Assembly (NCBI GenBank): GCA_951802425.1
Contig: OX637799.1
Location: 1,240,001-1,304,000, forward strand
Direction: 5' to 3'
Source: Clavaria fumosa
Taxonomy: Eukaryota > Basidiomycota > Agaricomycetes > Agaricales > Clavariaceae
DNA length: 64,000 nt
Shown: positions 43,800 to 54,257 of the stretch, piece by piece
Position numbering within the stretch: the first letter of the stretch is position 1
Layout of the letters: each line of letters begins with the position of its first letter
Translations under genes and position numbers: made by a program
The notes under the pieces: generated by a model
Told to the model about the DNA's origin: nothing
What the model saw: the letters and a program-made list of their open reading frames with translations, nothing else
Database searches by the model: none

Positions 43800-44490
43800 T
43801 TTATTGCTGTTTTCAGCACACTTGGCGGACTGCGCACAACGCACAAATTTACGCTAATTTAAAAGATGAATCTGAGGTAAGGCTTATATGGACAATCTTA
43901 TAGTATATCATTAGGGCTACACAGCCACATTTTTGCATTGCAAAATATGTTATATTGGGGGAGATATAGGTGAATCTTCATTTTTGGTTACACAAACATA
44001 TGTGATAAGTAACTCAGGAACAAGGCATCTGATAGACATGGTTATGAGAGCAAAAATGGTGTAAATTAGGAGGGCTAGGCAGCCCCATATGTATAAAAAA
44101 GTATTAGTGACAAATAAGTACAAATATATGCATAACAAAATGGTGCAGATTTTGTTATGCCTATATTTGTACTTATTTGTCACTAATCCTTTCTTATACA
44201 TATGGGGCTGCCTAGCCCTCCTAATTTACACCATTTTTGCTCTCATAACCATGTCTATCAGATGCATTGTTCCTGAGTTACTTATCACATATGTTTGTGT
44301 AACCAAAAATGAAGATTCACCTATATCTCCCCCAATATAACATATTTTGCAATGCAAAAATGTGGCTGTGTAGCCCTAATGATATACTATAAGATTGTCC
44401 ATATAAGCCTTACCTCAGATTCATCTTTTAAATTAGCGTAAATTTGTGCGTTATGTGCAGTCCGCCAAGTGCGCTGAAAACAGCAATAAA
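43800..44490. repeat. Foldback element, 691 bp, arms of about 340 bp
   Basis: Near-perfect inverted repeat centred at about 44145 with a loop of about 7 nt. Outer ends read TTTATTGCTGTTTTCAGC and its complement. Differences between arms are few. There is no coding content: the two mirror-image open frames are by-products of the symmetry. No target duplication is visible at the edges. Confidence 0.9.
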
Positions 44491-45021
44491 CGCACCTGCA
44501 TCCAGATACATTCCCACGATATGACCCTTTTCTTTTCCCATGTGATTTACCAATTTCTCCATTTCATCATTTCCCGTAGTATTTCAATATGATCTATCCC
44601 ATTCATGTACTGTCCAATGCTGAGCTGTATATATAATACTTGTCTACATTCTCACTCTCTTCATCAATGGAGGCTCATCCCAGAAATGAAAATCTCTGCA
44701 ATGGAATCTCCTAACCTGTGGTACTGTGCCTGATTGGCTAATGAGTCACTGATCACTTTGGTCCATGTCCTGGCACAGACAAAGCACCTAAGGACATGAA
44801 AAGTGCCTGGGATTGTAGACAAATGACATGAGTACATGACCATCTATAATTTGTAATATTAAAGACTATGGTAAGAGTGCCCTGAATATTTTCCTGGTGA
44901 GTGTCAAAAAGTAGCCAAAACCATACAAACAAGTCAGGTGCATACAGCATGACATATCACAGTTTAAGTCATGTTGGCACTACTCTACACCTCATTGACC
45001 TCTGCACAACTATGGGATCAA
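44491..45021. other. Non-coding stretch between foldback and Gypsy-X
   Basis: AT-rich. A TATATATAA box-like site lies at 44630-44638, but no convincing frame follows. It may hold the former 3' flank of the TPR gene. Confidence 0.4.
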
Positions 45022-45593
45022 TGTTGGGAAAGGTCTGTTGTGTCTGTACATGATGATGAGCCATTCAGATCTGACAGATACAGTTCCAGAAAAGGAAGTG
45101 CTGTGAAGTAACCTGTCATTTGTGCTGTCTTGCTAGGTTCACACATAATGTAATGGCAAAAAGGAGTAGACTGGAAGCCCTAGAGTGCATTTGAACTTGC
45201 TTTATTAAAATACTGGAGCACACACTAGGTAACCCAGTTGAAATGCCCAAGGAGTCTCAAGGAAACAGCCAAATACCAACAAACCCTGCCAAGCCACTGA
45301 CTTCAGGCAGTCCAGGAGCATGCAATTCCAGGCCAATCTTTCCCAAAATTGCAGTAAAGCATCTTGTGATATCTTATTGCTTGTATCTCAAAGTAGCAGT
45401 GATGAGAATGAGTTGAGGCACAAGGGGAAGCTTGGTGACTCATTAGTACACCTGACTCGTTGTACACACAGCCACAGTATGCCCTATAGGATTGCTTACC
45501 TAAGCCATCCCAAGAGATCAAATGACTGAGGCTTTAGTGTGTCATGTGATGCAAGAGGCCTGAGCATGGGAACTCTGGGAAGCACTTGGTATA

Positions 45594-47251
45594 CAGTGAC
45601 CCAAAAAACTGTTGCAATGTTTTGGCACTTTGAGCTAAATAAGGTGTAGCACATGCAATAAATTTGCTAAAATCATAGAAATATTAGACATGGTAGCCCT
45701 CCCTCCTGGCTATCTAATGGTATTTTTGTTATATCTTTACCTTCCTTAATCAGTAAGATATCACATGATCTTTCCTGGAGACTCATTGCAACAGTTTTTT
45801 GGCTGACTGTTATAGTGAAGAAGTCAAGACATTCTAGTACTTTGTGTACCCCCCTTTGGCCTTCAACACTGCTTCAACCCTCCTAGGCATGCTTTCTACC
45901 AATTCCTGGCACACTGAAGATTCTATCTTCTCCCACTCCACCTGGGCCCTCTCCCACAATTCCAATATCCCTTTTGGTGCTGTTTCATACCCCTGGAGCC
46001 TCCTTTTCAGGTGTGCCCATAGGTGTTCAATAGGGTTGAGGTCAGGAGACTGTGCTGGCCATGTCAGGACCTCCATCCCATTCTCCTGGAACCAGGCCTT
46101 GGCCTTCTTGCACTTATGCTTGGGGTCATTATCCTGCTGGAAAATAATATCAACTGGCTTCTTCTTAAAATACCTGATGCTGGACTGCAGCTCATCCTCC
46201 AAAATCTTGACATAAAGGTCCCCATCCATCCTTCCATCAATCTTGCATGCATATCCAACTCCACTCCACATCATACATCCCCATACCATCAGAGATCCCC
46301 CCCCAAACTTCACAGTCCCACTCACAGTCCTCTGACAAGGACCTTCTCCAGCCTTCTTCCAGACCCAACTCCTGCCATCTGAGCCCAAGCGATTAATCTT
46401 GGTCTCATCTGACCATACCACTCTCTTCCAGTCCTCCACAGTCCAGTCCTTGTGAGCAATTGCAAAGTCCAACCTCTCTCTACAATGACGCTTTGAGAGG
46501 AGGGGCTTTTGCTGCTTCACTGCAGACTTCAGTCCAGCCTTTTTGAGGTGTAGGCGGACTGTCTCAGCACAGAGGGACTGGTTGGAAATGTCAGAGAGGG
46601 CTCTGGTTACCTGGACAATAGTGAGGGCCTGATTGGAAATGGGAGAGAGTACTTTGCCTACCTGGACAGCAGTGTCTGCCTTCCCAGAGGTTAGAAGCCG
46701 AATAGCATGGCAAACATAGGTGGGAGTAAGCTTGGCAGGTCGACCTCCAATGGCTTTGGCAAGGTGAGAGCGATGCTTAGAGCGAAGCCTAGAGATAGTG
46801 CTGGTGTGGACACCAGTGACAGTAGAGATATGATGAGCAGAGTGGCCTGCATCCAGGAGAGAGAGGATGTGTTTAGAGGTAGCAGGGGACAAGGAGCGCA
46901 TCTTGGATGTTGGGGGTATTTCATGCCCAGAGAGGCCTGGTATATATGCAGGAGGGTGGGTGATCATGTGATTTTGTTGATTGGTTCCAATTAATGCAGC
47001 ATAGCCACATAATCATGTGATTTATACCCTCATAACAGTCAGCCAAAAAACTGTTGCAATGAGTCTCCAGGAAGGATCATGTGATATCTTACTAATTAAG
47101 GAAGGTAAAGATATGACAAAGATACCATTAGATAGCCAAGAGGGAGGGCTACCATGTCTAATATTTCTATGATTTTAACAAATTTATTGCATGTGCTACA
47201 CCATATTTAGCTCAAAGTGCCAAAACATTGCAACAGTTTTTTGGGTCACTG
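45594..47251 (-). mobile_element. Complete Tc1-type DNA transposon (1658 bp)
   Basis: Flanked by TA duplications (45592-45593 and 47252-47253). Inverted arms are about 220 bp each, starting CAGTGACCCAAAAAACTGTT. Each arm also ends with a similar motif in opposite orientation (TTTTTTGGCTGACTG). The transposase gene fills the middle. It lies in the LTR of Gypsy-X, and the LTR reads through when it is removed. Confidence 0.95.
45834..46967 (-). CDS. Tc1-type transposase, DD34E, apparently intact
   Basis: A single uninterrupted frame of 377 residues from the ATG at 46967. The N-terminal half contains paired helix-turn-helix DNA-binding domains (AGHSAHHISTVTGVHTSTIS; then the second domain with SAVKQQKPLLSKRH) and a GRPAKL hook between them. 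The catalytic part has VVWSDETKINRLGSDGRSWV (first D), FQQDNDPKH (second D) and PDLNPIEHLWAHLKRRL (E), with 34 residues between the second D and E. The GGGSLMVWGC glycine box is present. It performs cut-and-paste at TA sites. No stop or frameshift is seen, and the flanking arms differ at only a handful of sites, which suggests recent activity. Confidence 0.95.
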   Translation of the reverse strand: MITHPPAYIPGLSGHEIPPTSKMRSLSPATSKHILSLLDAGHSAHHISTVTGVHTSTISRLRSKHRSHLAKAIGGRPAKLTPTYVCHAIRLLTSGKADTAVQVGKVLSPISNQALTIVQVTRALSDISNQSLCAETVRLHLKKAGLKSAVKQQKPLLSKRHCRERLDFAIAHKDWTVEDWKRVVWSDETKINRLGSDGRSWVWKKAGEGPCQRTVSGTVKFGGGSLMVWGCMMWSGVGYACKIDGRMDGDLYVKILEDELQSSIRYFKKKPVDIIFQQDNDPKHKCKKAKAWFQENGMEVLTWPAQSPDLNPIEHLWAHLKRRLQGYETAPKGILELWERAQVEWEKIESSVCQELVESMPRRVEAVLKAKGGYTKY

Positions 47252-47460
47252 TATATGCTGTGCCTTTTCCTTTCTTGTACTCTTTTCCCCTTATGTTAGT
47301 ATCATTGACCTCCCACTTAGTTGTGTGAGACTGAGTCTGATACAATACTAACATCCCTCTGTCCACCCTAACCCTGTATCTCATACCTGGTTAGCCTGGA
47401 CCCCTGACTCAAACTGTGACATCCTACCACAGCTCAGCCCTATCATCCTCTTTTCTTTAT

Positions 47461-47575
47461 CCTGCCTGTGGTGATTAACAGAAATTTCAGATAATCCCTT
47501 CCTGCCTGTGGTGATTAACAGAACCTTCAGATAATCCCATCTTGCCTGTGGTGCTTAACAGAACCACAAGAGAAT
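47461..47575. repeat. Tandem repeat, 40 bp x ~2.9, in Gypsy-X leader
   Basis: Copies at 47461-47500, 47501-47540 and 47541-47575; the core is GCCTGTGGTGATTAACAGAA. They lie between the LTR and gag. Confidence 0.85.
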
Positions 47576-47779
47576 CTTACTGTGTGTAGATACACATGAC
47601 CAGACCTGGAGGATGACTACTGTGACCCTCCCCAAGCAATACTGAGTGCCCAAGGCCCAGAACTTTATTTACAGCACCTCCTGAGACCAAGACCAGGTTG
47701 AGGCCAGCTTCCCCCTGATTCACCAGCTACTGATGTCCCCAAAACCCCATCACTGCCACCTGCAGTCCATGCCATGAGG

Positions 47780-48690
47780 CTGGACTGAACTGTTGCCCCC
47801 TTTGATGGGCAGAAGAGGAATTTCCATACATTCCTCTGGTCATTCTGCCTGCTGTTTATGGCAAACCCAACCAACTATGCCACAGACCTGGCAAAGGTCC
47901 TCTTTGCTCTGAGCAAAATCTCTGGAGAAGGATTTGCTGCAGAATGGGCAAACATGAAGGCAGAAGAGATCCTGGGCAATGGCAAGGCTGGAACCTGGGT
48001 GGAGTTTGTGGAGGAGCTGAAGCAGGCATTTGATGACCCAAATGACCAAGCTACTGCCCTTGCAGACATTGAAGCAGGGTGCCATGATAGCACCAGAGTA
48101 TTTTGCAAAGTTTGAGACATTTTTCCAATGAGCAGAGATGACTGAAGCAGCCAACTCAGACATACTGGTCCACTGGCTGGAGCTGAACCTCAGCAGGAGA
48201 CTGGTTGGGAGAATCTATGGTGTCTCACCAATGCCAGAGACCTATGGAGAATGGAAGGCACTTGCAGAAAGGCTGGATGCCCAGCAGCACTGCTTTGATG
48301 GAGTCATTGCACAGCAGAACTCTGCATGCCCTGCCCCCTCCCACTCCCAACAGACCTCTCCCCCAGCAGAGTCTGAGCAGACCCATCTTGCTTTTACTCC
48401 CTCCCCCTATGCTCCATGCCTTTCCCCATGCCCCTTCTTGGCCCAGCCACAAGCCTGCACCCCTGCCCCTCCCATCATGCCACATCCTGCCAGTGCTGGT
48501 GATACCATGGTGGTTGATCATGCCCATGCCCCTGGAGTGGTGCACACCTGTTTCCAATGTGGCCAGGCTGGCCACATGGTGAGAGAATGCCCCCACAGAT
48601 CTCAAGGCCACAGGTCTGCACTGTGGAAAGCCAGGTACAGGATGCTGAGGACTATGAAAATGAGATTGCATTGCTCCATGACCTGATAGA
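47780..48690 (+). pseudogene. Gypsy-X gag
   Basis: Ty3-type capsid: TVAPFDGQKRNFHTFLWSF, NYATDLAKVLFALSKISGEG, TWVEFVEELKQAFDDPNDQA; then, after a frameshift near 48080, MTEAANSDILVHWLELNLSR, a Pro/Ser/His linker and the knuckle CFQCGQAGHMVRECP. A TGA near 47790 and the frameshift inactivate it. Confidence 0.8.
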
Positions 48691-49015
48691 GCTGTATGAG
48701 AGAGAGAGGAAGGCTCCTGTTGAGAAGCAGGATTTTGGAGACAATCAGCCATGTGCAGCATGTCACACAATGTCACATATGTAAATCTAAGTTTCAGCAG
48801 CATGCCATGTGACAGGGCTGAATGGACAGGTGAATGGACATGACACTTCACCACACATATGGACAGTTGTTTGCATGTCATGTCAACAACGTTGTGACCA
48901 GGCCAGGACACATGGATGTGGAAGTCACAATGGATCACAATGGATCACAACATAAATGAGTGTACATACATGCCAGACTTTCTAAGAGTTGGTCTCGACG
49001 GTAAAGAGGTTCTCA

Positions 49016-51380
49016 CTAACATATCAGAATGCTAGCTAGGACGCCAAATCCAGGTCTAGTCTTCTGAGGTGTATCAATGTAGAGACAGGAAAAAGCCTAA
49101 GAGCAGTGAAAATTTGACGCAGTCCGGCGATGAAGAAGAAAAACCAGCAGAAAAACGCCTTCACCGCATACTCACGGGGACCGCCAAGAAGCACCCTAAG
49201 ACGACCCAACTGATCAACAGCGCACACGCTGCCGAACGCACGACGATTTCCCACTGCGCACGCGAGATGACTGGGCTCAGCACCCGCGTCAGCGGACTGA
49301 ACGCAGGCACTGCCCGTATCAGTCGGTACCGCACCCGCACCCGTTTCTTCTGTTCGTCGTCATCGTCGTCGATAGTGCACGGCGCAGGTGGCAGCGGTTT
49401 CTTCTCTCCCTCGTCGCCGGCGTCACCCTTCTCGGTGTCACGATCTTGAAGCGGGCGGTCGAGAGAGGTCGTAGAGAAGTATTTAGCGCCGCACTCGTAT
49501 TGCGCTCGAAGGAGAAGCGCTTTGGGTGTGAAGCGGGAGCCGAGAGTGGGGTTCCGGGGTGCTCCCTGTTCCCGCGGAGGTGGGATATATGCGCGGAGTC
49601 GAGACCGGCCGCCTCGACGGGGGGCGGGAGGGAGCGCATCGAAGTCGAACGCGGTGACGGGCTGCCGGCTCTGCGGGCTAGCACGGCGGCTGCGACCCCG
49701 CCCGTACTCCGCGTGCGGGCTGCAGGACTCCTCGTCATCCGTGCACGAGTCGTACGGATGGATAAACGATGCTGTGTTCGCCAACAACTCAGCCGCGTCG
49801 GGCTCGCCATGCTGCCCTGTGGACGAGGACAGCGGCAGTGGCGGCGTCGTCCTACTGGGGAATGCGTACGTCGGAGAGTGCGGGGTCGTCGCGGGGCCCT
49901 CGGGCGCGGGACGCTCGTCAAAGAACGCGGGTGAGATGTGGATGAGGTTCCCCACTCCGTTCGGGCCGTCCGCGGAGGTGAGAGAGCCCGCACAGGTTGT
50001 GGTGGAGTCGGAGCCGTCGTGGGAAACCGACGTCGTCGCCTGTGATAAAGTACGGACGCGCGCGGGAGGTGGTGGTTTCGGTGCTTGTGAGGCGGGGATT
50101 ATGGGAGGTCGGGTCAGAGGGGGACGAAGCATAGGCAAAGGGGGCGAATTGGTTGGTGGTCGACGCGGCCAATGGAGCCGCTGAGGTCTGGAAATCGGAG
50201 GCCGAGAGAGCTCAAACTTTCGTAGTTGTCGCAGATCACCGAAGATAAAGATCATCTACAAATAAGATCAGGCTTGGTTGGAACACACTCGCGGTGTCTC
50301 GTGCTCACCATACAGACCTGAATGGATGTTAGATCATGTTCTGCTTCAAGTGAAGACGACGAGTACTCACACCATTGAGACTTGCGATCAGTACGGTGAG
50401 TCCTAACCACATGCCTGGTAATGCAATTAAACGTAACCATCGGGATTGCCCATGCAAGGAGTTGTAGATCATGGGCGCAGCAGCTCCGAGGAGCGCTATT
50501 GAGATTCCACCCGCGATACCGCATATAGCACGGTTCGTGCCTACGTTTGTGTATGCGGCAAGCACGAAGCGCTCGAGGCTAGCCTTCAGCATCTTGTGGA
50601 TCTCGGTGGCAACTTCAGCGAAGATGACAGGGTCTGGATGGGCTTGAGGACCGTAGTTGGACGTGTGGAAGGGGGAGAGGATATCGGAGGGGACGTCGAG
50701 CTCATAATCTGAGTTGGGAGTGAAGAAGGTCTGCTTGGCACGGGCGTAAAACATGCCCAGAGAAGGGCAGGAGTGTGCAGGCCAGGGGAGGCGATACTCG
50801 CCAACCGCGTTGCGAGGCCGTTCGGTGCTTGCGATCCATCGATTATACCTTGCACTATATTCTCTGAGCCATAGGATGAAATAGCTGCAAGCGGCGGATG
50901 TAATTAGTTCCGTCGTCGTAGTTGAGAAGGTGGCTACTACTGACAGATTCTCTGGGCATTGCTCAACATAAAGCAACCACTCTTCGAAGTCTTTGAGGCC
51001 TTGAAGGGGAATATGAGAATCTATTTGTGCATGGGTGATAGACACAGCATGCGTACCAAGGGGTGGCAGATGCTTCCTATCCAAGATGTCCTCCAACTGA
51101 ACATCATAGATTGGCGTGACTAAATGCGTTGAGTGTCAGGCCCGGTGGTCACTGGAGGCCTTGATATACGCACCAGAGAAGGACCTGACTTTGCCTACGG
51201 TCGGCGTAGGTGGACTGCATAAGCGCCTCTGAAAGTGATGCAAGATAACAATTTAACGCGGGTTTGGTGACGTTCTCAGCTAATGGCACCAACGGGTAAT
51301 GAGCAAAGAGCCAACAGAGAGAGCTTGAACGTCCTAGGCTGATATTGCTGCGAGGACTCTGGCTGAAGACGAGTGGACAT
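49016..51380 (-). CDS. RGS-domain membrane protein, Rax1-like
   Basis: Several exons on the minus strand. Conserved N-terminal block TPIYDVQLEDILDRKHLPPLG, then (intron) LKDFEEWLLYVEQCPENL, (intron) YFILWLREYSARYNRW, and later VIFAEVATEIHKMLKASLERF, together an RGS-like helical domain. Two or more membrane spans follow (AICGIAGGISIALLGAAAPM; LRLIALPGMWLGLTVLIASL), then a long Pro/Ser-rich cytosolic-type region, and near the end another span (SAACALLISWVVLGCFLAVP) and a short tail ending at 49016. Rax1 in yeasts marks bud sites; RGS proteins act on G-alpha. The role here is inferred. The first exon (ATG 51380, MSTRLQPESSQQYQ) is the least certain part. Divergent from Mps1. Confidence 0.8.
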
Positions 51381-52440
51381 GCTCAGAAGGATGTTGGGAG
51401 ACGACTACATGCGGGTCAAAGAATAGCCCCCTGCAGAGTGCTGTTCCGGTAGGCTTATAAAAAGGTAAGGGAACCCACCCACATGAGCCAAACCAACGTA
51501 GCACCCAATTGGGAGATCCCTGACAACGGAGATCAAGCCGGACAAAAAGCTCGCATCTCTCCCTCGGCTTAGTGACGAGCAGATCTATAATGGCGGCGGC
51601 GTCAATGTACATTTTCCCAGCCTGAAACCATTCAATCCACATCTTGTACCAGTGCAGATTTCAATGCACCCGACATGATTGTTCGACGGTTGAGAAAGGT
51701 AGAGCAGGGCTGCACGGGGTCCTATTGTCGCTGTCAATTAACCCGTGGCGTATTCCCAACCTTGAACCGAACAAGCCTGGATCTGGGCAGGGTCAGTGTT
51801 GGTGTGGTGGCGATTGCGGAGATTGGTCGCAGGTGATAGGTGTAGAGAGAGAGCTCGAACTGGTATTTTTTTCACTACCAACTTCACAATAGCGCTGCAC
51901 CTGAACAACAGCTATAGCACCTGAACAACAGCTATAGCACCTGAACAACAGCTATAGCACCTCGCTCACACAATAGTGCTCCGTTACCGAGTACTTATCT
52001 ATAAGATATCTTTAATAAGGTTTGGCTCTGGACAGATTAGCTAAGGAATCTTGTTTTTTTCTCTCAGGCTTCAAAGAAGGACCACGCTAATGATTCCCAC
52101 GTGATCGCGTAAGCGGATCGGACCTCCGAGTCCGGAGTTGGCGCCGAGCGTACTGCCTAATTTAGTGATAGATCCACCGTTTGGTGTCCGGCCGTCCGAC
52201 GCCTCCGTTCGCGTTCGTTCAATGAACCCAGCACGTGAGGTCGTCGACACCGTCGATAGCGCTCGTCTCGGTTTCCTGCTCGCCGTGTCCCTTTGTGCTG
52301 ATCCTCATCTTCTGTTTCTGCTAGAGCGCGTCGCTTTCGGTAACTCTTGACCGATATTTGCGTTTGACATCTAGCCTCACGCTCCTCTTCTTCACCGTAA
52401 ACGCTGTGTAGGTCGCAACCCCTGGATTTGACAGCTCCCG
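51381..52440. promoter_or_regulatory. Divergent intergenic region between the RGS gene and Mps1
   Basis: About 1060 bp. It should hold both promoters. It includes three exact 20-bp tandem copies (51901-51960). No gene seen. Confidence 0.5.
51901..51960. repeat. Tandem repeat, 20 bp x 3
   Basis: Three perfect copies of CTGAACAACAGCTATAGCAC in the divergent promoter region. Confidence 0.95.
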
Positions 52441-54223
52441 ATGGAACGAGTGACGACGGCCAGTTTGTCAACCCCACCCCTGGGGAAACCCTCCAAGCTA
52501 GCTTCCATAAAACGCGTCTCTTCGCCAATAACACCGCCCACCTTAAGCCTCCCAGGTTCAGAACGCAGTCGCACCCCTTCCACCGATTCCTCTCCCATCG
52601 ACGAGCTTTCCTTTGATTTCACGTTTGACGCCAATGGGCAGTACATCCGGTTTGCAAAGTCAGTTAATTCCTCCCCACCTACACCGCAAGAGGAGCATAA
52701 GGAACTAGAGTCCGATGGGTACAAAGACATGTTGCAACAGCCCGTCCATAAACCACCTTCGCCCAACTTCGCAACAGGACGCGTCAGTTTCGCGCGTTCT
52801 GAGAAACAGCACGCAGAACGCCCATCGCTCTCATCAAATCTTCCCCCTACCTCTTCCCGGTTGATGCGTGTCGCCTCCGTACCTCCAGCGTCGACCACCG
52901 CTCCCTCTAACGATGCACCACCTCTTCGCCAAACCTCCTCCATGACTGCCGGACCATCCAGGCGTCTCGACCGTCCACAACGCGTCACATTGGAAGAGTT
53001 CCGAGAGCAAGAAGAACGCAACCGGAGGCAAATCGAGGAGCTGAACGCTCGGATACAGGACGAAGTTTGGCGAAGCAAGCCGGAAGAATCTGATATACTG
53101 CTTGCGGAGCATGAGGCAGGGGTAGCAATGGATCATCAACGCCATCAATCCAGATTTGAGACACCTCAACTCGGCGCGTCGCGACCGCTTGCTAGCGGAC
53201 TCACGGCCGCTGCTTCGACGTCGAAGTCCGCGCGTTCCGCACGCGGTGTCCCCGGCGCTGGCGGTGCGGCATCTGCCAGGGGCAGGCCTCCATCTTATGA
53301 TGGCATATCTGCACCCGATCCGCCTCGCGAACGCACTAACGCGAGGCAGCCTCAAATCATGTCTGGATCCCATCGCGCTGTTCGGGCCCTGAGAGCATCT
53401 TCTTCCACCAAGTATGGATCAGGGACGTCGGCCGCTGCCGCTATCTGGGTTGACGCTCCGGAAGCTGAAGGAGCGGAGCTCGACTACGGGACGTACGGTC
53501 ATAAAGGCTTCGAGGCGCAGGTGGCTGAAACGGACTGGCTTGGAGATGAGGCAGACCCAGGTTCGTCCAATGGCGCATAGTGTTTCCCGAGAACCCTGAT
53601 GTTTATGATCGGTTGGACAGGCGGCAACGATCCGTACCAACAACCCGCAGCAGCGCACGAACTTCACACAGCGAGGCAAAGGTCACGCACAGGATCCACA
53701 CTTACCCAATCTAAGTCTGGCGGTACGCGTCCTCGACGTTCAGCAAGCTTTAGTGCAGCCCAAGGTGCGCAACGGTCCTTGCGCTGTATTTCATCTTATG
53801 CCTCACCGATTTCCTTGCATGTTTGAATCCGTCCATTAAAGATTTCCCCCTCGAAAATGCTTATTCCTCGATTCACAATACACAGCCCTCCCATACACGA
53901 CCTGTCACGAGCCTCGGTTTGCAAGCCAATCGCCCCGTGACGAATGAGAAGGGTCCGAGCCCTCCGCGTCGGTTAAGGGAGACGAAACCGCAGTCGTCAC
54001 AGAGTGATCGATATCAACATGAATACGAAGCAGCCGATCGTATGTATTCAATCTCCAAGTTGTGCTTCTGTTACCCTGTCCCTCGCCCCTCGCTATGTTT
54101 ATCCTTCCCCGATATAGTACACTAATTGACCATTGTCTCCAAGGGAGAGCTCAGGCTGTCTCACAAGAACAAGAGCATTCGACCCCTTCTCCGACGCACA
54201 CCACCAGACAGCAACTCTACCAA

Positions 54224-54257
<34 letters not shown>

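Larger units (their letters stand above)
45022..48960 (+). mobile_element. Gypsy-X: LTR plus gag remnant
   Basis: A possible LTR starts TGTTGGGAAAGG at 45022 and ends about 47353 (ATACTAACA), interrupted by a Tc1 element at 45594-47251. A leader with a 40-bp tandem repeat and a decayed gag follow. No pol or 3' LTR was found, so the element is truncated near 48960. LTR ends are tentative. Confidence 0.55.

Noticed and set aside
43950..44340. Two mirror-image 83-residue open frames, nearly identical, on opposite strands
   Set aside because: They lie in the two arms of the foldback, so their identity and hydrophobic look follow from the palindrome and AT content.
49446..50184. Plus-strand Arg/Gly-rich frames opposite the RGS gene
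   Set aside because: They mirror the GC-rich, Pro/Ser-rich coding region of the minus-strand gene, which has domains, introns and membrane spans.
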